DNA of 64,000 nt from Siphonodentalium dalli. Taxonomy: Eukaryota; Mollusca; Scaphopoda; Gadilida; Siphonodentaliidae. The position numbers were made by a program, and so were the translations under genes. Below are positions 34,342-46,277 of this stretch, piece by piece. Within the stretch, counting starts at the first letter, position 1, and each line of letters begins with the position of its first letter. The stretch spans positions 46,205,573 to 46,269,572 of the forward strand of contig CP136064.1 in the NCBI GenBank assembly GCA_032622095.1. Direction: 5' to 3'. Below the pieces are notes generated by a model, which worked only from the letters and a program-made list of their open reading frames with translations, did not search any database and was not told the origin of the DNA.

Positions 34342-35502
34342 CTAGCAGGGTAGCCCGCCACCGGCGGCTTGTCCGAAACATTGTTTATATTTTTTTTTTA
34401 TTTTTAGCTCCACGCGTTTCAATAAGAAAAAATTGTACCCGGTAGCTCCACCCGTTTCCGAGATCTGGTCTGCGCATGCGCGAAGCTGGCTTCGCACGGA
34501 CTCGGCGACCCGATCAAATTTGTACCCGGCCCAAGATACATTCACATAGCAAATTTCAAGTCGATAGCTCCACCCGTTTCCGATATCTCGTCTGCGCATG
34601 CGCTGCACGGGCGTCGCATGGGCTCGGCGACCCGATAAAATTTGTACCCGGCGCAAGATACATTCACATTGCAATTTTCAAGTCGATAGCTCCACCCGTT
34701 TCCGAGATCTGCCTTTTTAATCGAGATAAATGCATTTCGTACCCGTCCTAATGTACTATTTCGAGCGATAACAATTGTCAGACTCCCATCGTGAACCTCA
34801 ACACGAAGTAAACACGTGTTTCGAGCGATAACATTGCATTGAAGTCAGACTCCCATCGTGGACCCCCAAGACGACGTAAACACGTGTTTGTTCCCGTATA
34901 ACTCTGGAGACTCTGACTTCATATATATATATAATGACGTTATTAACCCCGGCCGTGCCGTTTGAGCTGATTTTAATGACTGGGAGTGGAGTACGGGTGC
35001 TCGGAGCTTCTGGAAAACGCGTGGACGACATCGTACGTGGTATTTTACCTCTAGATGGGAAGTTTGAGCTCAATCTGTCCAGCCGTTGTACTATTTCGAG
35101 CGATAACAATTGTCAGACTCCCATCGTGAACCTCAACACGAAGTAAACACGTGTTTCGAGCGATAACATTGCATTGAAGTCAGACTCCCATCGTGGACCC
35201 CCAAGACGACGTAAACACGTGTTTGTTCCGGTATAACTCTGGAGACTCTGACTTCATATATATATATAATGACGTTATTAACCCCGGCCGTGCCGTTTGA
35301 GCTGATTTTGATGAATGGGAGTGGAGAACGGGTGCTCTGAGCTTTTCTAAACCGCGACCACTTTCGTGTCGGTGGGATTTGACACTTACATAGGAAATTT
35401 GATCTCAATCTGTACACGCGTTTTGGATTCTATGAAGTACACACACACATATATACACACATATATACACACATATATACGAAGTCTCAAAATATATAGT
35501 AT

Positions 35503-35505
<3 letters not shown>
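34342..35505 (-). mobile_element. Helitron-like unit 8 (3' b, 5' II), chimeric
   Basis: The minus-oriented type-b end is followed by two 122-bp repeats in reverse orientation, then a 335-bp direct repeat (34752-35086 and 35087-35421), and finally a type-II 5' end at 35505. Confidence 0.75.
34752..35421. repeat. 335-bp tandem direct repeat
   Basis: TGTACTATTTCGAGCGATAAC begins both copies (34752, 35087), and both contain TATATATATAATGACG and CCGTGCCGTTTGAGCTG. The copies differ by a few bases near their ends. Confidence 0.85.
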
Positions 35506-35552
<47 letters not shown>

Positions 35553-36711
35553 ACTTCATAGAATCGAAAACGGGTTGACCGATCGGGACCAAACTTCCTA
35601 TCTAGAGGTAAAATCCCACGGGAATCGTCGTGGTCGCGTTTTTGGAGAAGCTCAGAGCACCCGTTCTCCAATCTCAGTCACAAAAAAGGCACTGCGGTGG
35701 TTAAGACATCAACGATCTTTATATTGACCTTGTACGGAGGTGTTAACAATGAACGATCTTTATTGAAATGGACGTGGCTAAACGACTGACCCCATGCGTC
35801 CGAAATATGGATGCGGATTCCAATGGACGTGGCTAAACGACTGACCCCATGCGTCCGAAATACGGATGCGGACGAAATGCAATTATCTCGACTTTCACGA
35901 CGGGATTAATTGACTGTCCGCTCTGAAGTTTAGGACGGGAAGGACGGGTACCATGAATTAACTCATTGAAAAACAAAGAATGCGTTATCTCGGAAACGGG
36001 TGGAGCTATCGACTTGAAATTTGCTATGTGAATGTATCTTGCCCCGGATACAAATTTTATCGGGTCGCCGAGCCCGTGCGACGCCAGCTTCGCGCATGCG
36101 CAGACGAGATCTCGGAAACGGGTGGAGCTATCGACTTGAAATTTGGTATGTGAATGTATCTTGCACCGGGTACGAATTTTATCGGGTCGCCGAACCCGTG
36201 CGACGCCCTTGCAGCGCGTGGGCAGACGAGATCTCGGAAACGGGTGGAGCTATCGACTTGAAATTTGCTATGTGAATGTATCTTGCCCCGAATACGAATT
36301 TTATCGGGTCGCCGAGCCCGTGCGACGCAAGGTTCGCGCATGCGCAGACGAGATCTCGGAAACGGGTGGAGCTATCGACTTGAAATTTGCTATGTGAATG
36401 TATCTTGCCCCGGATACGAATTTTATCGGGTCGCCGAGCCCGTGCGACGCCAGCTTCGCGCATGCGCAGACCAGATCTTGGAAACGGGTGGAGCTATCGA
36501 CTTGAAATTTGCTATGTGAATGTATCTTGCCCCGGATACGAATTTTATCGGGTCGCCGAGCCCGTGCGACGCCAGCTTTACGCATGCGCAGACGAGATCT
36601 CGGAAACGGGTAGAGCTATCGACTTGAAATTTGGTTCTCGGAAACGGGTAGAGCTATCGACTTGAAATTTGGTTTTTGAATAGCCCGGACAACGTCGGGC
36701 TCATCGGCTAG
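35506..36711 (+). mobile_element. Helitron-like unit 9 (5' II-like, 3' a)
   Basis: It starts within a TA run and is head-to-head with unit 8: the ACTTCATAGAATC phrase near 35554 mirrors GATTCTATGAAGT near 35427. It carries six 122-bp repeats. Confidence 0.75.
35987..36650 (+). repeat. 122-bp tandem repeat, longest clean run
   Basis: The period is exact at 122 bp (for example GCTATGTGAATGTATCTTG near 36027, 36149, 36271, 36393). Each monomer contains CGGAAACGGGTGGAGC, CGCATGCGCAGACGAG and GAGATCTC. The same repeat occurs in most plus units of the array. Two variants exist: one with CCAGCTTCGCGCATGCGC, the other with CCGTGCAGCGCATGCGC. Because 122 is not a multiple of three, long frames here are artefacts. 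Confidence 0.95.
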
Positions 36712-36734
36712 TCTCATATATATTTTGAAGACCT

Positions 36735-36770
<36 letters not shown>

Positions 36771-36790
36771 TTGTCATTAATACAAATCTG

Positions 36791-39355
36791 GATGAAAATT
36801 TGAAACTCAACACAGGTCCAAAGCAATTCTGGCATGTCGTGAAAAAGCTGCTTAACAATTTTTCTAATAAGAGTAAAATCCCAACTCTAGAGTTTAACAA
36901 CTCATTTTATGATTCTGATGAAGAAAAGGCTGAACTGTTGAACAAAATGTTTATAATGAATAGCAGCATAGACAGTTCGGAATGTGACATTCCCAATTTC
37001 GCAAATAGAACAGCATCAAATATAAGCTCGATAGAAACATCCGAAGATGAAATTTCAACTATTCTCAAATCTTTATCTACAAATAAAGCCAATGGTCCGG
37101 ATGGTATCAGTAACAAAATGTTAAAGGAAAACCACAGCTCAGTATGCAAACCACTCAAAATAATATTTAATAAATCGCTGAAGAGCTGTTGTTTTCCGGA
37201 CACATGGAAACGTGCTGATGTCATACCATTGTTCAAAAAAGGAAAATCACAAGATCCAAATAATTACAGACCCATTTCACTTCTCAGTTGTGTTGGAAAA
37301 GTTCTCGAAAGAATCGTTCACAATAAAATGTTTATACATTTGCAATCCAGAGATCTCCTATATTCGCACCAGTCTGGTTTTATTCCCGGTCATGGAACGG
37401 AACTACAACTGATAGAAATTATTCATAATATAGTAGAAGCGCTTGATAAAGGTGATACGACATGTGCAGTATTCTGTGATATTTCCAAAGCCTTTGACAA
37501 AGTGTGGCATCGTGGTCTTATACATAAGCTCGATAAATATGGTATTAAAGGAGATATTCTTAAATGGTCTGTGAACTACCTTGAAAATCGCAAACAACGG
37601 GTACGAATTAACTCCAGTTTTTCCAAATACGCACCTATAACAGCAGGAGTCCACCAAGGATCCGTAATCGGGCCTCTTATGTTTCTCATATATATAAATG
37701 ACATTTCGGACAATTTAGAATCCCGAGCTAGACTATTTGCCGATGATACATGTCTCATGAATGCAAACTCTGATCTACAAACTTTAGAATCGACGATAAA
37801 TAATGACATGCGGAAAATCAATGAATGGGCTGTAAAGTGGATAGTCAAATTTAATAGTGCCAAAACTAAAGTACTGCTGTTTACAAGTATAGAAAATATT
37901 ATAAAACCAGATATAGTTTTCAATGGAGCTACCCTTGATTATACGCACAGTCACACACACCTGGGTATTGACATCTCAGAAGATTTATCATGGAATATTT
38001 ATATCGAAAATATATGTACTAAAGCCTATGCAAGACTTTCCCAAATGAGAAAACTGAAATATCTTCTTAACCGTCAGACTCTCGAAATATTATATTTATC
38101 TCACGTCCGTCCATTAATGGAGTATGCTAGTTGTGTATGGTTTGGAGCACCTGACTATCTATTAAAAAGACTAGATTATATACAAATCGAAGCTGCACGT
38201 ATAGTTACAGGTTGTACAAAATCGGTCCCCCATGATAGGTTGCTCTTTGAACTCGGATGGGAGAAGCTGGAAAGTAGGCGGTATGTTAAACGAATGAGTA
38301 TATTTTACAATATTGCAAACGGCAAAGCCCCCGCCTACTTAACTCAGCTTCTTCCGTCAAAGGTTAAGGATAAATGTGATTACGAACTGAGAAATGCATC
38401 AAATTTAAATCGTCCCATTTCAAATAGCAAAAGAACAGATAAAACTTTCTTCCCCACATGCGTTATGGATTGGAACAAATTGGACGAAAAACAAGAAAGA
38501 AACAAATATCTTCTTAACCGTCAGACTCTCGAAATATTATATTTATCTCACGTCCGTCCATTAATGGAGTATGCTAGTTGTGTATGGTTTGGAGCACCTG
38601 ACTATCTATTAAAAAGACTAGATTATATACAAATCGAAGCTGCACGTATAGTTACAGGTTGTACAAAATCGGTCCCCCATGATAGGTTGCTCTTTGAACT
38701 CGGATGGGAGAAGCTGGAAAGTAGGCGGTATGTTAAACGAATGAGTATATTTTACAATATTGCAAACGGCAAAGCCCCCGCCTACTTAACTCAGCTTCTT
38801 CCGTCAAAGGTTAAGGATAAATGTGATTACGAACTGAGAAATGCATCAAATTTAAATCGTCCCATTTCAAATAGCAAAAGAACAGATAAAACTTTCTTCC
38901 CCACATGCGTTATGGATTGGAACAAATTGGACGAAAAAAAAGAAAGAAACATTCCACTCGATAGGTTCAAGAAAGCACTAGTAACTAAGCCATTAAAACC
39001 ACCAACATATTTTTCATATGGTAAACGGCTATTGAACATCCTTCATTGTAAACTGAGGTGTGAATGTAGTAATCTACAAGCTGATAAACTTCAAAATTAT
39101 ATAGCAATTTCTGCTACATGTAGATGTGGACATTCTGTAGAAAATGCTTTCCACTATTTTTTTGAATGCCACCTACACTTTGAAGAAAGAATTACACTTC
39201 GTAATAATCTTCTGCGCTTTAATATACATTCAGTTAAAACACTAATATTTGGGGACCCGAACTTAAAACAATTAGAAAATGAACATATCTTTAAAGCTGT
39301 GCAAAATTACTTACGAGATACAACTCAAGAGGAAAATCTGACAAAGTTCTATTAA
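36791..39355 (+). CDS. Reverse transcriptase of a non-LTR retrotransposon (5'-partial, intact frame)
   Basis: The frame is open without a stop from the insertion edge to TAA at 39353-39355. Upstream it continues by chance into the TCTG microsatellite of the host unit, whose SVCLSVCL codons and TTG are not a real start. RT landmarks are KANGPDG (about 37086), YRPISLLS (about 37265), motif A FCDISKAFDKVW (about 37472-37507), motif B GVHQGSVIGP and motif C FADDT (37736-37750). All three catalytic Asp are present. The C-terminal region is duplicated (447 bp, listed separately) and ends with CRCG...HYFFEC (about 39118-39169). The endonuclease is missing, so it could not mobilise itself. Confidence 0.92.
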   Translation, partial: DENLKLNTGPKQFWHVVKKLLNNFSNKSKIPTLEFNNSFYDSDEEKAELLNKMFIMNSSIDSSECDIPNFANRTASNISSIETSEDEISTILKSLSTNKANGPDGISNKMLKENHSSVCKPLKIIFNKSLKSCCFPDTWKRADVIPLFKKGKSQDPNNYRPISLLSCVGKVLERIVHNKMFIHLQSRDLLYSHQSGFIPGHGTELQLIEIIHNIVEALDKGDTTCAVFCDISKAFDKVWHRGLIHKLDKYGIKGDILKWSVNYLENRKQRVRINSSFSKYAPITAGVHQGSVIGPLMFLIYINDISDNLESRARLFADDTCLMNANSDLQTLESTINNDMRKINEWAVKWIVKFNSAKTKVLLFTSIENIIKPDIVFNGATLDYTHSHTHLGIDISEDLSWNIYIENICTKAYARLSQMRKLKYLLNRQTLEILYLSHVRPLMEYASCVWFGAPDYLLKRLDYIQIEAARIVTGCTKSVPHDRLLFELGWEKLESRRYVKRMSIFYNIANGKAPAYLTQLLPSKVKDKCDYELRNASNLNRPISNSKRTDKTFFPTCVMDWNKLDEKQERNKYLLNRQTLEILYLSHVRPLMEYASCVWFGAPDYLLKRLDYIQIEAARIVTGCTKSVPHDRLLFELGWEKLESRRYVKRMSIFYNIANGKAPAYLTQLLPSKVKDKCDYELRNASNLNRPISNSKRTDKTFFPTCVMDWNKLDEKKERNIPLDRFKKALVTKPLKPPTYFSYGKRLLNILHCKLRCECSNLQADKLQNYIAISATCRCGHSVENAFHYFFECHLHFEERITLRNNLLRFNIHSVKTLIFGDPNLKQLENEHIFKAVQNYLRDTTQEENLTKFY
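38057..38950 (+). repeat. 447-bp in-frame tandem duplication in the RT gene
   Basis: 38057-38503 is repeated at 38504-38950 with essentially one difference near the end (Q against K codon). 447 bp is 149 codons, so the frame is kept. The duplicated part covers NRQTLEILYLSHVRPL through VMDWNKLDEK. Either a very recent event or an assembly error. Confidence 0.95.
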
Positions 39356-40150
39356 GACGCTCGCATCATTTGAATGCAAATTGTAAAAATGTTAACAATG
39401 CACCATGAGGGACATGTATCACATTTAAAACAGCTACTTGAAATCATTATTGAAATTATTTAGAATTGGTGGGGTGGTGAGACTATACAAATTATTTTTC
39501 AAATAATATACAATGATATACTGTATGTATACACTTGTAAATATGTTATACCTATTGTGTTGACAACCCAAATTATTATGTATCAGTGTTATAACGGCAA
39601 TTGGGAGAAGGGGTTATGTATAAGTGGATCGCACTTGTCCTCCAATCCCAATGCCAATCTGTATTGTTATATACTTATTGGTAATAAATATGTTTAAACC
39701 ATTAATACAAATCTACGATTCTCGACCGATCGGGACGAAACTTGGTACGTGTGTGTAGTTTGACCAGGCGGTCGTCGTTGTCGTATTGGCGAGCCCATGC
39801 GGCGCCCGCTTCGCGCATGCGCAGATGAGATCTCGGAAACGGGTGGAGCTATCGACTTGAAATTTGCTATGTGAATGTATCTTGCCCCGGATACGAATTT
39901 TATCGGGTCGCCGAGCCCATGCGACACCAACTTCGCGCATGCGCAGACGAGATCTCGGAAACAGGTGGAGCTATCGACTTGAAATTTGCTATGTGAATGT
40001 ATCTTGCCCCGGATACGAATTTTATCGGGTCGCCGAGCCCGTGCGACGCCAGCTTCGCGCATGCGCAGACCAGATCTCGGAAACGGGTGGAGCTATCGAC
40101 TTGAAATTTGCTTTTTGAATAGCCCGGACAACGTCGGGCTCATCGGCTAG

Positions 40151-41324
40151 TACTATATATTTTGAGACTTCGTATGTGTGTGTGTGTGTACTTCATAGAA
40201 TCGAAAACGGCTGGCTCGATTGAGTTCAAACTTCCCATCTAAGGGTAAAAACCACGAACACCGTAGTTGTCGCGTTTTGGAGAAGATCTGAGCACCCTTT
40301 CTCCACTCCCAAAATCACCGCAAAGGCACGGCGGGGGTTAATTGCGTTGATAGTTAAAGAGCGTTCCTATCGCATTGTAGTTGATAAAGAGCGTATATGC
40401 CAAATGTCATTCTTACGTCTGGGTCTCGGCGTGTGCGTGTAAGACTGTATGCAGACATGAGCGTGTTGTGTGACGACATTCCCAACACCTAGCAGGGACA
40501 AATATCTATTAGCCAACATCAAGGCGAGTTTTGCGACGTATTAATTCAAATGCTTTCGATCAAACAATATTATCTGTCGCACTCATATTTCGTCATCTGT
40601 ACGAATCCACTGCAATCGACCTATTTTTAGAACGCAGCACATGTCGCGTTGCCGTTGGTGATGGGGTACACGGCGGGATTAATTTAAATATGTCATGTTG
40701 GTAACAATATCTAGCCGAGAATTCCTCAGACATACAGACGAATGCGACCAGCAAATTTCAAAATTGGTCACTTGACCTCCCCATGGATATCTTCTGGGAA
40801 ATGCCAGGGAACGTGTGCCCATTATCGGGCCATTGTGTGTGTTGCGGTCGCGCAATTTTAACACTTTCGAGGTAAATACACGTGGTTGTGAATTACGTCA
40901 CGCCACGTGGGTCCAGGCGGAAGTTAACCTGACCCTTCCAATGCCGCGTACGTTAGTGATACGGAGTTATAGCGTGCGCGTTATGTTTTTTGACTGACCG
41001 CAGTGCCCGATCCGCCGAATGTGAACATGTTATCAACTGTTACGGCAGTCCGTGGCCCACGGCAGTCAATTGCCGTGTCGAATATTGAAGCCTACTGATC
41101 AATTCAAGGTCAAATCGGGTAAAACTCGCTGATTTCGACGAAATTGTACACCTAGGTGCAGCATACGTGTCTCGGAAGCTGTTGCAATTGCTTTTTCGAA
41201 CAAAGCCATGAGACGAAAAATTAAAAAGGCACAATTAACTCATTGAAAAACAAAAAAAATTAATTAAAACTTAAAAATTGTCATATTTCTGACGATTGCC
41301 GCCAGTGGCGGGCTAACCTGCTAG
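40151..41324 (+). mobile_element. Helitron-like unit 11 (5' II, 3' b)
   Basis: Starts TACTATATATTTTGAG directly after CTAG. It has two TAAAGAGCG motifs (about 40362 and 40391) and unique middle sequence at about 40680-41000 not seen in other units. Confidence 0.8.
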
Positions 41325-41328
41325 TCTA

Positions 41329-42002
41329 TCTCATATATATTTTGAGACTTCGTATATATATATATATATATATGTACTTCATAGAATCGAAAACGGTTCG
41401 CTCGATTGAGTTCAAACTTCCCATCTAAATGTAAAAACACACGGGAATCGTCGTCGCGTCGTTTTGAAGCTCAGAGCACGCGTTCTCCACTCCCAAAATC
41501 ACCGCAAAGGCACGGCGGGGGTTAATCGCGTTGATAGTTAAAGAGCGTTCCTATCCGCAGTGTCGTTGATAAAGAGCGTATGAGTGTAATGTAATTCTTA
41601 CGTCTGGGTCTGGGCGTGTGCGTGTAAGACTGTATCCAGACATGAGCGTGTTGTGTGAAGTATTTGCCGTGGCGAATATTGAAGCCTATGGCGATTGCCA
41701 CGACAATGCCGATTGCCGTGGTGAATGTGTGTCCTTTATAGACTCGAACCGATTGAGCTCAAATTTGCTACTTACGGGAAGTGTCATGGACGGGTTAAAT
41801 TGTGACCCCGACCTGACCTTGACCTTGAAAATGATCAATTCAAGGTCAAATCGGGTCAAATTGAAAAACAAAAAATTAAATTAAAAAGGCACAATTAACT
41901 CATTGAAGAAAAAAAAATTAAATTAAAAAATTCACTCATTGAAAGACATGTTTCTGACAAAGCCATGGGACAAATGCCGCCAGTGGCGGGCTAACCTGCT
42001 AG
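41329..42002 (+). mobile_element. Helitron-like unit 12 (mosaic 5' I/II, 3' b)
   Basis: The 5' end joins TCTCATATATATTTTG (type I) to AGACTTCG (type II), showing recombination between unit types. Contains TGACCTTGACCTTGAA. Confidence 0.8.
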
Positions 42003-42008
42003 TCTCTA

Positions 42009-42527
42009 TCTCATATATATTTTGAAGACCTCTGTCTGTATGTATGTTTGTTTGTTTGTTTGTCTGTCTGTCTGTCATTTATACAAATCTACGATTCTCG
42101 ACCGATCGGGACGAAACTTGGTACGTGTGTGTAGTTTGACCAGGCGGTGAACGTTGTCGTATTGGCGAGTCCGTGCGGCGCCCGCTTCGCGCATGCGCAG
42201 ATGAGATCTCGGAAACGGGTGGAGCTATCGACTTGATATTTGGTATGTGAATGTATCTTGCCCCGGATGCGAATTTTATCGGGTCGCCGAGCCCGTGCGA
42301 CGCCAGCTTCGCGCATGCGCAGACGAGATCTCGGCAACGGGTGGAGCTATCGACTTGAAATTTGGTATGTGAATGTGTCTTGCCCCGGATACGAATTTTA
42401 TCGGGTCGCCGAGCCCGTGCGACGCCAGCTTCGCGCATGCGCAGACCAGATCTCGGAAACGGGTGGAGCTATCGACTTGAAATTTGGTTTTTGAATAGCC
42501 CGGACAACGTCGGGCTCATCGGCTAGT
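42009..42527 (+). mobile_element. Helitron-like unit 13 (5' I, 3' a)
   Basis: Compact unit with three 122-bp repeats, preceded by a TCTCTA linker. Confidence 0.82.
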
Positions 42528-43766
42528 CTATACTATATATTTTGAGACTTCGTATATATGTGTGTATGTGTGTACTTCATAGAATCCAAAACGCGTGTAC
42601 AGATTGAGCTCAAACTTCCTATGTAAGTGTCAAATCCCACCGACACGACCGTGGTCGCAGTTTAGAAAAGCTCAGAGCACCCGTTCTCCAATCTCAAATC
42701 ACCGCAAAGGCACGGCGTGGGTTAATCAAGTGATTATTTAATGAGCGTTTGTTTTTGACGCATCTCTATAAAGAGCGTCTGTTTGCCATTCAACGCTATT
42801 TGCATCTTCAGAGAGATATACGGAACATACATTAAATTTAAAAAACATTTGTTCTGATCAACCCTGCGATCACGGATGGCGCGCTTTGTTTTTACAGTAT
42901 TGTTATATACCGAAATCATCCCAGATAATCACGAATATAGCATCAGATTTCTCCCCAGATATACCGTTATAAAAAGCTACTGGAATCTGCCAATCTACGG
43001 GAAATTCCAGGGAATGCCGATTGAGCTCAAACTTGCTACCCACGGGAAGTGTCATATATATGAGTGTGTCCTTTATAGACTCGAACCGATTGAGCTCAAA
43101 CTTGCTAAATAAGAAAATAGCCCCCAAGCCGTAAATATCAACAACAACGATATTGCTACCTACGGGGAGCAACGTTATTAGCATCTGCAGAATTATGCAG
43201 AGAGAAAATGCTTTCCTATTTTTAGAACGCAACACATGTTTACGTCGCGTTGGTGATTGAGGTTCACAACGGGGTTAATTGACTGTCCGCTCTTGGCGAC
43301 GATGAGGTTCACGGCGGGGACTATTGACCAACACTCACAATTTCGTCTTTTGCGAGCCCGTGCGACGCCCGTGCAGCGCATGCGCAGACGAGATATCGGA
43401 AACGGGTGGAGCTATCGACTTGAAATTTGGTATGTGAATGTATCTTGCGCCGGGTACAAATTTTATCGGGTCGCCGAGCCCGTGCGACGCCCGTGCAGCG
43501 CATGCGCAGACGAGATCTCGGAAACGGGTGGAGCTATCGACTTGAAATTTGCTATGTGAATGTATCTTGCGCCGGGTACAAATTTTATCAGGTCGCCGAG
43601 TCCGTGCGACGCCAGCTTCGCGCATGCGCAGACCAGATCTCGGAAACGGGTGGAGCTACCGGGTACAAATTTTTCTTATTGAAACGCGTGGAGCTAAAAA
43701 TTAAAAAAAAATATTAAAAAAATGTCATGTTTCGGACAAGCCGCCGGTGGCGGGCTAGCCTGCTAG
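42528..43766 (+). mobile_element. Helitron-like unit 14 (5' II, 3' b)
   Basis: A type-II front half continues into three 122-bp repeats of the CCGTGCAGCGC variant. Type-II and repeat-bearing structures are fused in one unit. Confidence 0.8.
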
Positions 43767-44606
43767 TCTATACTATATATTTTGAGAACTCCTTGTATTC
43801 GAGAGATACCCCACACCCTCCGGACCTCAATGATATGTGAATGAGTATTGATATACCCCACTAAACTTTGACAAACACCAGTAATGGTGTGTAGATCATT
43901 TACATATCTCTCCTATATATTTTGATACAATCTATCTAATTTACATATCTCTCTTATATATTTATGTTTGTGTGTGTGTTGTACTTCATACAAATCTACG
44001 ATTCTCGACCGATCGGGACGAAACTTGGTACGTGTGTGTAGTTTGACCAGGCGGTGGTCGTTGTCATATTGGCGAGCCCGTGCGACGCCCGTGCAGCGCA
44101 TGCGCAGACGAGATCTCGGAAACGGGTGGAGCTATCGACTTGAAATTTGCTATGTGAATGTATCTTGCGCCGGGTACAAATTTTATCGGGTCACCGAGCC
44201 CGTGCGACGCCCGTGCAGCGCATGCGCAGACGATATCTCGGAAACGGGTGGAGCTATCGACTTGAAATTTGCTATGTGAATGTATCTTGCGCCGGGTACA
44301 AATTTTATCGGGTCGCCGAGCCCGTGCGACGCCCGTGCAGCGCATGCACAGACGAGATCTCGGAAACGGGTGGAGCTATCGACTTGAAATTTGCTATTTG
44401 AATGTATCTTGCGCCGGGTACAACTTTTATCGGGTCGTCGAGCCCGTGCGACGCCAGCTTCGCGCATACGCAGACCAGATCTCGAAACTGGTGGAGCTAC
44501 CGGGTACAATTTTTTCTTATTGAAACGCGTGGAGCTAAAAATGTAAAAAATATATAAAAAAATGTCATGTTTCGGACAAGCCGCCGGTGGCGGGCTAACC
44601 TGCTAG
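43767..44606 (+). mobile_element. Helitron-like unit 15 (5' III-like, 3' b)
   Basis: Front half reads GAACTCCTTGTATTCGAGAG, then four 122-bp repeats. First member of the alternating III-II series. Confidence 0.82.
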
Positions 44607-45675
44607 TCTATACTATATATTTTGAGACTTCGTATATATGTGTGTGTGTGTGTGTACTTCATAGAATCCTAAACGCGTGTACAGATTGAGATCAAATTTC
44701 GTATGTAAGTGTAAAATCCCACCGACACCGGCGTAGTCGTGTTTTCGAGAAGCTCTGATCACCCTTTATCCACTCCCAAATCACAGCAAAGGCACGGCGG
44801 GGGTTAATCAAGTGATTATTTAATGAGCGTTTGTTTTTGACGCATCTCTATAAAGAGCGTCTGTTTCCCATTCAACGTTATTCGCATCTGCAGAGTTATA
44901 CGGGAACGCAAACGTTATCGCTCGAAATTTATTTCCTGCGAGCACGGATGGCGCGCTTTGTTTTTACAGTATATACCTTTGGTATATACCGAAATCATCC
45001 CAGATAATCACGAATATAGCATCAGATTTCTCCCCAGATATACCGTTATTAAGCTACTGGAATCTGCCAATCTACGGGAAATTCCAGGGAATGCCGATTG
45101 AGCTCAAACTTGCTACCTACGGGAAGTGTCATATATATGAGTGTGTCCTTTATAGACTCTAACCGATTGAGCTCAAACTTGCTAAATAAGAAATTAGCCC
45201 CCAAGCCGTAAATATCAACAACAACGATATTACTAAATACACGTTTTCGGCAATGTGAGAGTTTTCGGGGAGCCGTGATGCCAACAACAACGACCCGAAG
45301 ACAGATTTCCCGACGGGAAGCGTTTGTTTTAAATTCAATGCAATGTTATCGTAGAGAGATTTCACGAAACAAAGAATGCGTTGTCTGTCGTTCCTAGGAA
45401 GGGGGGGGGGGGGGGATTTCTACGGGTAAATTTTTCCGCCAGAAACAAAAAAATTAATTAAAACAATTTACAATTTAATTAAAACAATTTAAAATTAAAA
45501 AAAATTTACAATAAAAAAACAATTCAGAAAAAATATATATTAAATTTAAATATCATTAAATTCATATTCAAAAATAAAAAACAAAAATAAATAAAAACAA
45601 AATAATTACAAAAATGTCATGTTTCTGAAACAAAGCCATGGGACGAATGCCGCCAGTGGCGGGCTAACCTGTTAG
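44607..45675 (+). mobile_element. Helitron-like unit 16 (5' II, 3' b ending TTAG)
   Basis: Ends TTAG rather than CTAG. AT-rich low-complexity region at 45440-45610 and a G run near 45402. Nearly identical to unit 18. Confidence 0.82.
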
Positions 45676-45680
45676 TCTTC

Positions 45681-46277
45681 TCTTCTATATATTTTGAGAA
45701 CTCCTTGTATTCGAGAGATAGCCCACACCCTCCGGACCTCAATGATATGATCGTGAATGAGTATTGATATACCCCACTAAACTTTGACAAACACCAGTAA
45801 TGGTGTGTAGATCATTTACATATCTCTCCTATATATTTTGATACAATCTATCTAATTTACATATCTCTCTTATATATTTATGTTTGTGTGTGTGTTGTAC
45901 TTCATACAAATCTACGATTCTTGACCGATCGGGACAAAACTTGGTACGTGTGTGTAGTTTGACCAGGCGGTGGTCGTTGTCGTATTGGCGAGCCCGTGCG
46001 ACGCCCGTGCAGCGCATGCACAGACGAGATCTCGGAAACGGGTGGAGCTATCGACTTGAAATTTGCTATGTGAATGTATCTTGCGCCGGGTACAACTTTT
46101 ATCGGGTCGTCGAGCCCGTGCGACGCCAGCTTCGCGCATACGCAGACCAGATCTCGAAACTGGTGGAGCTACCGGGTACAATTTTTTCTTATTGAAACGC
46201 GTGGAGCTAAAAATGTAAAAAATATATAAAAAATGTCATGTTTCGGACAAGCCGCCGGTGGCGGGCTAACCTGCTAG
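45681..46277 (+). mobile_element. Helitron-like unit 17 (5' III, 3' b)
   Basis: Like unit 15 with fewer 122-bp repeats (about two). Confidence 0.82.

Larger units (their letters stand above)
36790..39699 (+). mobile_element. 5'-truncated non-LTR retrotransposon with 15-bp TSD
   Basis: CATTAATACAAATCT occurs at 36775-36789 and 39700-39714, exactly at the edges, and both copies are identical. That implies a young insertion. The element lacks the endonuclease and starts inside the linker before RT. The 3' UTR (39356-39699) ends GGTAATAAATATGTTTAAA without a poly-A tail, unlike the 14-18 kb element, so the two are different families. Confidence 0.93.
36712..40150 (+). mobile_element. Helitron-like unit 10 (5' I, 3' a), split by a retrotransposon
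   Basis: Removing 36790-39699 and one target copy leaves a 514-bp unit, matching sister units of 501-519 bp. Confidence 0.88.

Noticed and set aside
35987-36650. CRISPR-like array (regular repeats)
   Set aside because: The repeats are 122 bp and contiguous, with no unique spacers, in a eukaryotic context.
36725-36789. N-terminal SVCLSVCL extension of the RT frame, a possible fusion protein
   Set aside because: This is the TCTG microsatellite of the host Helitron-like unit read through by chance; the apparent start is TTG and the true element begins at 36790.
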